Assembly (NCBI GenBank): GCA_017961965.1 | Contig: JAGCWG010000037.1 | Coordinates: forward strand, 1 to 5,465 | DNA length: 5,465 nt | From: Bacteroidaceae bacterium | GTDB taxonomy: Bacteria > Bacteroidota > Bacteroidia > Bacteroidales > Bacteroidaceae | Reading direction: 5' to 3' | Shown here: positions 1 through 4,877 of the stretch, piece after piece | Numbering within the stretch: position 1 is the stretch's first letter | Layout: each line of letters starts with the position of its first letter | Notes under the pieces: generated by a model | Told to the model about the DNA's origin: nothing | Databases searched by the model: none | The model's input: the letters and a program-made list of their open reading frames with translations, nothing else | Translations under genes and position numbers: made by a program

Positions 1-501
1 CACATCCTTCTTCTCGGCATTGTTGATGTCGCTCCAACATTCTATCATATCCACGTCTTTGTAGGCAAGGTAGTATAGATGAACGGTTGTCGGATAGACA
101 GGGTCCTTGAGAGTGATGGTGAGGAGTGTGCCCTTGCGTTCGTTGCCATTAGGAGCCTTGTCGCTCACTTCCTTGATGTCGTAATCCTGTACGAGGAGGC
201 TTGTGGACATATTGCCGTCGGCATGAGTCATGGCAAGTGCCACCTCACTCTGTGTATGGTTGGCTCCGTAAGCAGGATAGAGGTCGAGGTGTGACCAGTT
301 GTCCGTAGTAGGATTAGGGAGTGACTTGAGGTCCTGGGCTGAGAGCCTTGAACCGTAATAGACGAACTTAGGTTCTCCATCTTTCCAGATGTCAACAACG
401 AGGCTGTTGCCTGGAGTATGTATCTCTACCTTTTCTGCTGATGCCGTGAGTGACATGGCAGCAAGGAAAGAGAAAAATGCTGATTTCAATTCATGATTCA
501 T
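1..501 (-). CDS. GH36 alpha-galactosidase, N-terminal part (3' end beyond window)
   Basis: The reading frame opens at the ATG whose first base is 501 and stays open for 167 codons to the window edge, so the stop and most of the protein are missing. Residues 1-22 look like a Sec signal peptide: a hydrophobic stretch of F, A, L and S residues, then a probable ASA|EK cleavage site, implying periplasmic location. The n-region (MNHELK) has little positive charge, which is slightly unusual. From residue 23 the protein resembles the GH36 N-terminal beta-sandwich domain, with segments such as VYYGSRLS, YPAYG, EVALAMTHADGN and LKDPVYPTTVHLYYLAYKD. In the family this domain precedes a (beta/alpha)8 barrel carrying two catalytic Asp residues, which lie outside the window. 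Members hydrolyse terminal alpha-1,6-galactosyl groups, here presumably galactomannan branches. The upstream frame reaches a stop at 562-564 with no earlier ATG, supporting this start. Another GH36 specificity cannot be excluded. Confidence 0.86.
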   Translation of the reverse strand, partial: MNHELKSAFFSFLAAMSLTASAEKVEIHTPGNSLVVDIWKDGEPKFVYYGSRLSAQDLKSLPNPTTDNWSHLDLYPAYGANHTQSEVALAMTHADGNMSTSLLVQDYDIKEVSDKAPNGNERKGTLLTITLKDPVYPTTVHLYYLAYKDVDMIECWSDINNAEKKDV

Positions 502-517
502 AGAGTTGCAATTATTT

Positions 518-568
518 GAGTTCTTGAGTTTTGGTTTGTAAGTTTTTAGGTTTGTGAGTTTTTAAGTT
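518..568. repeat. GT-rich imperfect tandem repeat in the GH36 leader
   Basis: This stretch is built of variants of GAGTTTT / AGTTTTTA / GGTTTGT, giving a low-complexity leader just upstream of the GH36 start codon. On the coding (minus) strand it is rich in A and C with almost no G, so it would be an unstructured 5' leader. I found no match to the Bacteroides -7 promoter consensus TAnnTTTG in it on the minus strand. Function unknown. Confidence 0.45.
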
Positions 569-699
569 CTCGCGGAAGAGATTTCCAACACAGAGAGCAG
601 AGGGCACAGAGTTGTTCAAACCATTTTTTTGCACGAATTATCATGTAATTGACCACGAATAATCATGAATATTTTTTTACAATTTAATTATCACAAATA

Positions 700-717
700 G
701 ATTTCGATGTCGAAATC
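700..717. promoter_or_regulatory. Palindrome in the core of the composite repeat
   Basis: GATTTCGA and TCGAAATC are perfect reverse complements separated by TG, giving an 18-bp dyad near the centre of the larger inverted repeat. It could be an operator for a dimeric regulator of the GH36 gene, or simply the apex of the repeat element. The sequence alone does not decide. Confidence 0.4.
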
Positions 718-828
718 ATAATTAATGATAATTGGCTACGCCGAGCTATAGTTTAGTGTTAAAATTCATGACAATTTATGGCAAATTCGTGGTAATTCGT
801 GTTTTCAAAAAATAACCCTCTCAGGGGA

Positions 829-864
829 CTCTGTGTTCTCTGTCTCCTCCGTGTTCTCTGTGTT
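829..864. repeat. Four tandem 9-bp CTCTGTGTT-type units
   Basis: The units are CTCTGTGTT, CTCTGTCTC, CTCCGTGTT and CTCTGTGTT, exactly head to tail. They form the outer right arm of the composite inverted repeat. A plus-strand ORF starting here (SVSSVFSVF...) only reflects the repeat and runs antisense into manA, so it is not taken as a gene. Confidence 0.75.
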
Positions 865-873
865 TCAGCGAAT

Positions 874-913
874 GAGTAAAATATATTTTTCACTCTTCAC
901 TCCAACTTGTTGG
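874..913 (-). terminator. Possible terminator hairpins just downstream of manA
   Basis: Immediately after the manA stop (916-918), on the coding strand, there is a small stem CCAAC/GTTGG (902-913, 2-nt loop). It is followed by an imperfect AT palindrome at 874-895 (GAGT/ACTC ends around AAAATATATTTT with a 2-nt bulge). The position suits a transcript end, but the first stem is short and there is no clean U-tract after either, so this is a weak candidate. Confidence 0.3.
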
Positions 914-915
914 CT

Positions 916-1902
916 TTACATCGTAGCTGTCAGGAACGTCGCATTACCGAATATATACAGGATATTCTCTGAGGCAGGGACGAGTACAGTCTCGCCTTGG
1001 CGGATGCTGATGCCGTTGATGTTGGCTTCGCCCCACAGACACATGACGACGACGAAGGAGTCGCACTTGAAGTCAATCTGTGCCGCTACCTGTACCACTA
1101 CGCGATGGACGACAAAGTAAGGACAGTTGATAAGTTGTGAGGTTGGCTTGGTGGAGTCGTAGCTTGTGCGATACTCTGGCCATACCTGATAGTCGATGGC
1201 ATCTTTTGCCTGTTCTACGTGCAGTTCACGTGGTTTGCCGTGTGCATCCTTTCTTCCGAAGTCATACACGCGGTATGTTATATCGCTTGTCTGCTGTATC
1301 TCAGCAAGGAAATTGCCTGCACCGATGGCATGAAGCCGTCCCGCAGGAATGAAGTAAAGGTCGCCGTCATGGCTCTCATGTGTGGCTATGACCGAAGCCA
1401 TCGGATTCTCGCTGCCGTCAGGTCTTTCGTCTTCGTTCTCGCTTACGAGTCGTTCGTAGTCATCGGGAGTGATGGACTTGCGGAGACCGCTATATATCTT
1501 TGCTCCAATGTCAGCCTTGATGACGTACCACATCTCGGTCTTACCTGCGCATCCGTGACGTTCCATGGCAAGTTTGTCGTCAGGATGCACCTGTACGGAG
1601 AGGTCCTGACGTGAGTCGATAAGCTTGACGAGGATAGGGAACTTGTTGCCGTAGGTCTTGTAAACCTTGTCGCCTATGAGCAGTCCCTTGTACTTGTCGA
1701 TGAGTTGGGTGAGAGTGAGTCCCACGTCAACATCATCAATGAGTCCGCGGTCGATGGCTACACTCTCATGTCCTGGTACGCCACTTATCTCCCAGCTCTC
1801 ACCTATATTAGGCTGAGCCGTGTAGATACCCTTGAAGGGTGCTATCTGATAGCCACCCCACAGTGTGGTCTTTAGATATGGTTGGAATTTGTAAGGTTTC
1901 AT
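916..1902 (-). CDS. manA: Mannose-6-phosphate isomerase, class I, short bacterial type
   Basis: This 328-residue cytosolic enzyme interconverts mannose 6-phosphate and fructose 6-phosphate (EC 5.3.1.8). The length fits the short cupin-type class I isomerases of Bacteroidota. Family zinc-ligand motifs are present: Q104 and H106 in DLSVQVHPDD, E123 in KTEMWYVI, and H191 in IPAGRLHAIGAG. The conserved arginine segment is TYRVYDFGR (R211). The N-terminus (KFQPYLKTTLWGG, then GESWEISG) is also typical, supporting the ATG at 1902. Compared with relatives remembered from Bacteroides, residues about 153-168 form a longer acidic loop (SENEDERPDGSENP). The gene lies 170 bp after the epimerase gene, across a structured repeat element. 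In this locus it would channel mannose released from mannan, through mannose 1-phosphate and a phosphomannomutase not seen here, into glycolysis. Confidence 0.95.
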   Translation of the reverse strand: MKPYKFQPYLKTTLWGGYQIAPFKGIYTAQPNIGESWEISGVPGHESVAIDRGLIDDVDVGLTLTQLIDKYKGLLIGDKVYKTYGNKFPILVKLIDSRQDLSVQVHPDDKLAMERHGCAGKTEMWYVIKADIGAKIYSGLRKSITPDDYERLVSENEDERPDGSENPMASVIATHESHDGDLYFIPAGRLHAIGAGNFLAEIQQTSDITYRVYDFGRKDAHGKPRELHVEQAKDAIDYQVWPEYRTSYDSTKPTSQLINCPYFVVHRVVVQVAAQIDFKCDSFVVVMCLWGEANINGISIRQGETVLVPASENILYIFGNATFLTATM

Positions 1903-1910
1903 CTCTTTTT

Positions 1911-1952
1911 AATGAGTAATTAGGAATGAGTAATTAGGAATGAGAAATTAAA
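1911..1952. repeat. Three tandem 14-bp units upstream of manA
   Basis: Two identical copies of AATGAGTAATTAGG (1911-1924, 1925-1938) are followed by a degenerate third (AATGAGAAATTAAA, 1939-1952). The array ends 8 bp before the manA start codon, so it forms the manA 5' leader. On the coding strand it reads as C/T/A-rich, with no Shine-Dalgarno apart from a weak AAAGAG next to the ATG. Confidence 0.75.
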
Positions 1953-2071
1953 TTAAAAATTAATATGCAGGTTCGCTGAATGAGGGAGGTGCAATTAATA
2001 ATTAACATGCCGTTCGGAACGCTTAGACCCGAATGGCTGATATTAGCGAGCCTGCATGTTAATTTTTAATT
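1951..2071. repeat. Structured inverted-repeat element between epimerase and manA
   Basis: The left end (1951-1977) and right end (2045-2071) are reverse complements at 25 of 27 positions. Both differences are T/C changes that would leave G-U pairs in RNA. A third arm at 1993-2010 matches the reverse complement of 2054-2071 at 17 of 18 positions, so the right arm can pair with either left arm but not both. Inside is a further stem, GCCGTTCGG (2009-2017) with CCGAATGGC (2029-2037), fully paired with one G-T wobble and an 11-nt loop. The element sits wholly in the spacer, touching the epimerase stop codon. It may be a MITE-like or REP-like repeat, or an RNA element controlling read-through into manA. 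I do not recognise it as a named family. Confidence 0.75.
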
Positions 2072-2088
2072 TTTAATTTTTAATTCTT
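2061..2088. repeat. 7-bp tandem AATTTTT repeat overlapping the epimerase 3' end
   Basis: AATTTTT occurs three times in a row (2061-2081), followed by a degenerate AATTCTT. The epimerase stop codon and its last residues (RIKN) are encoded inside this array, so the extreme C-terminus was probably shaped by repeat sequence. Confidence 0.7.
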
Positions 2089-3299
2089 TCCATAATCTCA
2101 AGACACATGCGGCTGTTGTGGTATGGACATTTCCAGAAGCCTGCGTGGTCATCTGTGGTGTTGAGGCTACCTTGGGCATCACGACTCCAGTACCACTCGC
2201 CCTGTTTGTAGTCAATGAGATTGTCCTTGATGTACTGCCAACAACGGAGGGACTTGTCGAGTGCGGACTCATCGCCGAAATGCTGATAGATATTGTACCA
2301 GCCAACGACATTCTCTGCCTGTACCCACCAATGGAGGTTGTCGTCCTTTGTACCTGTGTCAAGGTTAGCCTCATGTATCATTGAACCGTCAGGATTGAGA
2401 CCCTTCTCACTTGCCTTGGCTATGAGTTGTACGATAGGTTCAACCTTTGAGAGCACAGCCTTGTCGCCAAGTACGAGTGCAGCCTCGTGTATGAGCCATG
2501 AGCACTCGATGTCGTGACCGTAACTCTCAAGATGACCAGCACCACGTGTCCAGTCGTTCTTAAAGAAGAGGTCGAGGTGATGAGTCTCTGGATTGAGTAT
2601 CTTGTCCGTAAAGATGCTGATAAGGTTACGTAACGATGCTTCTACCGAGCGCATGAGTGCCGTGTCCTTATGGTCAATCTCCTTGAGACAACGGTAGAGG
2701 TTGGTGTATGGCTCAATGATGTGCAGATGTGTGTTCTGCGACTTGGGATAGTTGGCATCAAGTTCGGAGAGACGCATATCTGCAATAGGTTGCCATGTAC
2801 GTGTCTGTGCCTCTATGTAACCGTTGTATTGCTTGTCAAGAGAGTGCTCTTCAATGCAATGGTAGAGATCGATAGCCTGTTGGAGAACTTCCTCATCATT
2901 GGTTACACGCACATACTCGCTCAAGCCGTAGAGCATGAAACCGAGTGCATAGAACTGTTTCTTGGTATCGACGGGATTGCCCATGTAGTCGAGTTCCCAA
3001 TATGTGCCTCCATATTCCTTGTCAACGAAATACTGGAGGATATAGTCCTTTGCACGTGTGGCAGCATCGAGGTATTCCTTGCGACGTGTCACACGATAGG
3101 CTGCAGAGAATGACCACAGTATGCGTGCATTGAGTATGCCGCCCTTGTTAGCAGTCTTGACGAGTGTGCCGTCACCCGCCATCTGTCCATAGAAGCCGCC
3201 ATGCTCCATGTCCTGCATCTTGTCAAGCCAGAAGCGGAGGATGTTATTGTGAAGAACATCCTCCATCTCCTGTTTCATTATTGCGATTCTTTCTTCCAT
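2073..3299 (-). CDS. Cellobiose/mannobiose 2-epimerase (AGE family)
   Basis: This 408-residue cytosolic (alpha/alpha)6-barrel enzyme belongs to the N-acylglucosamine 2-epimerase superfamily. It closely resembles, from memory, B. fragilis cellobiose 2-epimerase (EC 5.1.3.11), which converts beta-1,4-mannobiose to mannosyl-beta-1,4-glucose. Motifs expected for the active site are present: NARILW (R59), NTHLHIIEPYTN (H191, H193), YGHDIECSW (H262) and KCPYHNSRMCLEI (H394). DLHWW-type aromatics appear as NLHWWVQAE around residues 321-329. The first ATG at 3299 places W24 at the same distance from the start as in the Bacteroides enzyme, favouring it over Met8 or Met12. The adjacent GPH symporter and GH130 phosphorylase argue for the mannobiose pathway rather than N-acyl-mannosamine epimerisation. 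The C-terminal few residues lie in a heptamer repeat. Confidence 0.94.
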   Translation of the reverse strand: MEERIAIMKQEMEDVLHNNILRFWLDKMQDMEHGGFYGQMAGDGTLVKTANKGGILNARILWSFSAAYRVTRRKEYLDAATRAKDYILQYFVDKEYGGTYWELDYMGNPVDTKKQFYALGFMLYGLSEYVRVTNDEEVLQQAIDLYHCIEEHSLDKQYNGYIEAQTRTWQPIADMRLSELDANYPKSQNTHLHIIEPYTNLYRCLKEIDHKDTALMRSVEASLRNLISIFTDKILNPETHHLDLFFKNDWTRGAGHLESYGHDIECSWLIHEAALVLGDKAVLSKVEPIVQLIAKASEKGLNPDGSMIHEANLDTGTKDDNLHWWVQAENVVGWYNIYQHFGDESALDKSLRCWQYIKDNLIDYKQGEWYWSRDAQGSLNTTDDHAGFWKCPYHNSRMCLEIMERIKN

Positions 3300-3355
3300 C
3301 GGGAAAATTATGAATTAAGAACCCTGAAGGGCTCAACGAAGTTAATTAAGATTTA

Positions 3356-3377
3356 GCTTTGTCGTTCACGGCAAAGC
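3356..3377. other. Hairpin in the symporter-epimerase spacer
   Basis: GCTTTGTC (3356-3363) pairs with GGCAAAGC (3370-3377) over 8 bp with one T-G wobble and a 6-nt loop. It lies in the 142-bp spacer 3300-3441, downstream of the symporter stop and upstream of the epimerase start. The spacer has no ORF and no recognisable promoter. A separate short dyad, CCCTGAAGGG, occurs nearby at 3323-3332. Confidence 0.4.
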
Positions 3378-3397
3378 ATCGATGAGTGCCTTCCGCT

Positions 3398-3425
3398 CCC
3401 TCCCCACGGGAGGGCTGGGGTGGGG
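3398..3425. terminator. GC-rich hairpin with G-quadruplex motif, 3' of the symporter gene
   Basis: CCCTCCC (3398-3404) and GGGAGGG (3408-3414) form a perfect 7-bp stem with a 3-nt loop. The G side continues as four runs of three or four Gs with 1-2 nt linkers (3408-3425), a canonical quadruplex motif on the plus strand, which is the template strand for these genes. It starts 17 bp past the symporter stop. It could attenuate transcription or protect the upstream mRNA, but there is no U-tract after it on the minus strand, so intrinsic termination is doubtful. Confidence 0.45.
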
Positions 3426-3441
3426 CCTTGAGTTCTGGGCC

Positions 3442-4773
3442 CTATTTCTTTATCGGATAGAGATAAGCCAGATAGCCCATGATTAAGGCAATGATGGCTG
3501 GGAAGATAGAGAAGATAGCCCATATCATAGACTTGACATTATCGTCAATAGAGGCAACGTCAAGTGTGTTGTTCTCATCCATCGTTGCACCAGCGAGCTT
3601 GAGGAGGATGGCAATGAGTGAGCCTGACACGGCACCACCAAGTTTCTGTGACATCGTTCCAGAGGAGAATATGAGTCCTGTGGATGATGTACCGTCCTTC
3701 TCTGTTGCGTAGTCAGCTACGTCGGCATACATTGACCATAGCAATGGGGAGTAGAAGCCCACACCGACGGAGGTGAGTATGACGAGAGCGACCATCACCC
3801 AGATGTAGTCTGGGCTCATCGGTACGAAGAAGAATGTGAGAGATAGTACAAGGCAGATGGCAGAAGACCAGATGAATGCCTTGCGCTTTGAACCTACCCA
3901 CTTGGTGAACTTAGGTGAGAGACCACCGAATATCATACATGTCACCTCGCCGAATGCCATGAAGACAGTATAGTTGATGATGAGGCTACCGATGGTGACA
4001 TCGCCACCGAGGCAGTATGTTATCATGTAGCTTGCCACGGCATAGCGGAAGCCGTTGAAGAAGTTGGTGCATATTCCTATGAGTGTAAGGAATATCCACG
4101 GCTTGTTCTTGAAGAGGTTGCCGAACTGCTTGAATGAGAAACTCTCGGCACGCACCTGCTTGACACGTTCCTTTGTGAGGAGTCCGCAAGCAAGTGTCAT
4201 GAGTGCTGCAAGAAGTCCGAAGCCTGCTCCGAGTACTGCATACTGGTGTGCATCCGTTCCGCCTATCATCTTCTGGAGATAAGGGAACGAATAGAGAGTG
4301 ACGAATCCCATGGCGTATGCTCCTACCATACGATAGGAGGAGAACTCGTTCTTCTCGTTGTCGTCCTCCGTCATAACGCCGAGGAGTGAGCCGTAAGGCA
4401 CGTTGACGGCAGTATATATTGCCATCATCATGAGGTAAAGACTGTAGGCATAGATGCGCTTGCCTGTCTCGCTCAGTTCGGGTGTGAAGAGCAGGAGTGC
4501 AAAGATGATGCCGAATGGTACTGAGCCGAAGATGAGCCAAGGACGGTATGTGCCCCAGCGAGACTGTGTACGGTCGGCAAGACTACCCATGATTGGGTCG
4601 GTGACGACATCAAACATACGTGCTATGAGCATGAGTGCTGCTGTGTCGGCAAGTGATAGTCCGAATACATTTGTAAAGAAGAATGGAAAAGCTATTGACA
4701 TAATCTTCCATGTGATACCGCCTGAGGCAGCATCACCGAGTGCATAGCCGATTTTTTCTTTTAAGGTTGCCAT
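3442..4773 (-). CDS. GPH-family (MelB-like) sugar:cation symporter, probable mannobiose importer
   Basis: This 443-residue inner-membrane protein has about 12 hydrophobic segments and the GPH signature ARMFDVVTDPIMGSLADRT followed by SRWGTYRPW (residues 51-79). D55, D59 and T121 fall where MelB has its cation-site residues. MelB N58 is replaced by T58, and the MelB sugar-site D124 position (in YTAVNVPYGSL) is N124. R148 and K377-type positions (SSYRMVGAY; GTMSQKLGGA) also fit the family. The usual length and intact frame suggest a functional carrier. Placement between the phosphorylase and epimerase genes matches the B. fragilis arrangement as I recall it and implies import of beta-1,4-mannobiose from the periplasm. 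Substrate and coupling ion are inferred. The ATG at 4773 is the first in frame and begins a typical MATLKEKIGYALGD N-terminus. Confidence 0.93.
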   Translation of the reverse strand: MATLKEKIGYALGDAASGGITWKIMSIAFPFFFTNVFGLSLADTAALMLIARMFDVVTDPIMGSLADRTQSRWGTYRPWLIFGSVPFGIIFALLLFTPELSETGKRIYAYSLYLMMMAIYTAVNVPYGSLLGVMTEDDNEKNEFSSYRMVGAYAMGFVTLYSFPYLQKMIGGTDAHQYAVLGAGFGLLAALMTLACGLLTKERVKQVRAESFSFKQFGNLFKNKPWIFLTLIGICTNFFNGFRYAVASYMITYCLGGDVTIGSLIINYTVFMAFGEVTCMIFGGLSPKFTKWVGSKRKAFIWSSAICLVLSLTFFFVPMSPDYIWVMVALVILTSVGVGFYSPLLWSMYADVADYATEKDGTSSTGLIFSSGTMSQKLGGAVSGSLIAILLKLAGATMDENNTLDVASIDDNVKSMIWAIFSIFPAIIALIMGYLAYLYPIKK

Positions 4774-4782
4774 ACTTTCAGA

Positions 4783-4810
4783 GTTAAAAGTTAAAAATTA
4801 AAAGTTAAAA
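4783..4810. repeat. 7-bp tandem GTTAAAA repeat upstream of the symporter start
   Basis: Four head-to-tail heptamers (GTTAAAA, GTTAAAA, ATTAAAA, GTTAAAA) end 10 bp before the symporter start codon at 4773. The third unit is a rotation of the reverse complement of the AATTTTT heptamer found at the epimerase 3' end, so two spacers share the same repeat type. No Shine-Dalgarno is present. Confidence 0.7.
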
Positions 4811-4815
4811 GTTTC

Positions 4816-4832
4816 GCAAGTTTTCAACTTGC
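4816..4832. other. Perfect 7-bp hairpin in the phosphorylase-symporter spacer
   Basis: GCAAGTT and AACTTGC are exact reverse complements with a 3-nt loop. On the coding strand the stem is followed by a T/A-rich heptamer array rather than a pure U-tract. It is either a weak attenuator after the GH130 gene or an mRNA 3'-end stabiliser. Confidence 0.45.
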
Positions 4833-4862
4833 TCCTTTTACTTCTATTTACTCCTCTTTACT
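4833..4862. repeat. Three tandem 10-bp units in the phosphorylase-symporter spacer
   Basis: The units TCCTTTTACT, TCTATTTACT and CCTCTTTACT run head to tail between the GH130 stop and the small hairpin. On the coding strand they read AGTAAAGAGG, AGTAAATAGA and AGTAAAAGGA. No function is evident. Confidence 0.65.
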
Positions 4863-4877
4863 ACAGGAGAAATATTT

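Larger units (their letters stand above)
587..866. repeat. Composite nested inverted repeat in the manA-GH36 spacer
   Basis: Two layers of inverted repeats face each other across an AT-rich core. The outer left arm (587-611) consists of AACACAGAG, a 7-bp spacer and GGCACAGAG. The outer right arm (829-866) is the reverse-complement type, CTCTGTGTT-like units. The inner left arm (632-670) contains CACGAATTA, CCACGAATAA and TCATGAAT. The inner right arm (764-801) contains ATTCATGA, AAATTCGTGG and TAATTCGTG. By eye the inner arms match at roughly three quarters of positions with one gap. The core (671-763) has no credible ORF. The region is about 280 bp, fills most of the 414-bp spacer, and looks like a non-autonomous repeat element rather than an ordinary leader. 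A promoter for the GH36 gene may also lie here, but I could not identify one. Confidence 0.7.

Noticed and set aside
79..294. Plus-strand ORF of 71 codons at the left edge
   Set aside because: Antisense to the GH36 frame, which is open to the window edge and has a signal peptide and GH36 N-domain sequence.
502..915. CRISPR array, because of short repeats in the spacer
   Set aside because: The repeats are 9-11 bp, contiguous or inverted, and lack regular unique spacers and cas genes.
833..1120. Plus-strand ORF of 95 codons starting in the CTCTGTGTT repeat
   Set aside because: Its start merely translates the 9-bp repeat and the rest is antisense to the well-supported manA 3' end; no family resemblance.
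1219..1614. Plus-strand ORF of 131 codons
   Set aside because: Fully antisense to manA, whose zinc-ligand motifs are clear on the other strand; composition is that of a shadow frame.
2670..3113. Plus-strand ORF of 147 codons
   Set aside because: Entirely antisense to the epimerase gene and without recognisable motifs.
3986..4540. Minus-strand ORF of 184 codons
   Set aside because: Overlaps the symporter gene in another frame on the same strand; rich in Arg, His, Thr and Cys with no domain, as expected of an out-of-frame translation of a membrane protein gene.
502..4877. Bacteroides-type promoters (TAnnTTTG with upstream TTTG) inside the operon spacers
   Set aside because: Scanning the minus strand of all four spacers gave no exact -7 match; the nearest (around 806-814) has the wrong internal spacing and no upstream TTTG partner.
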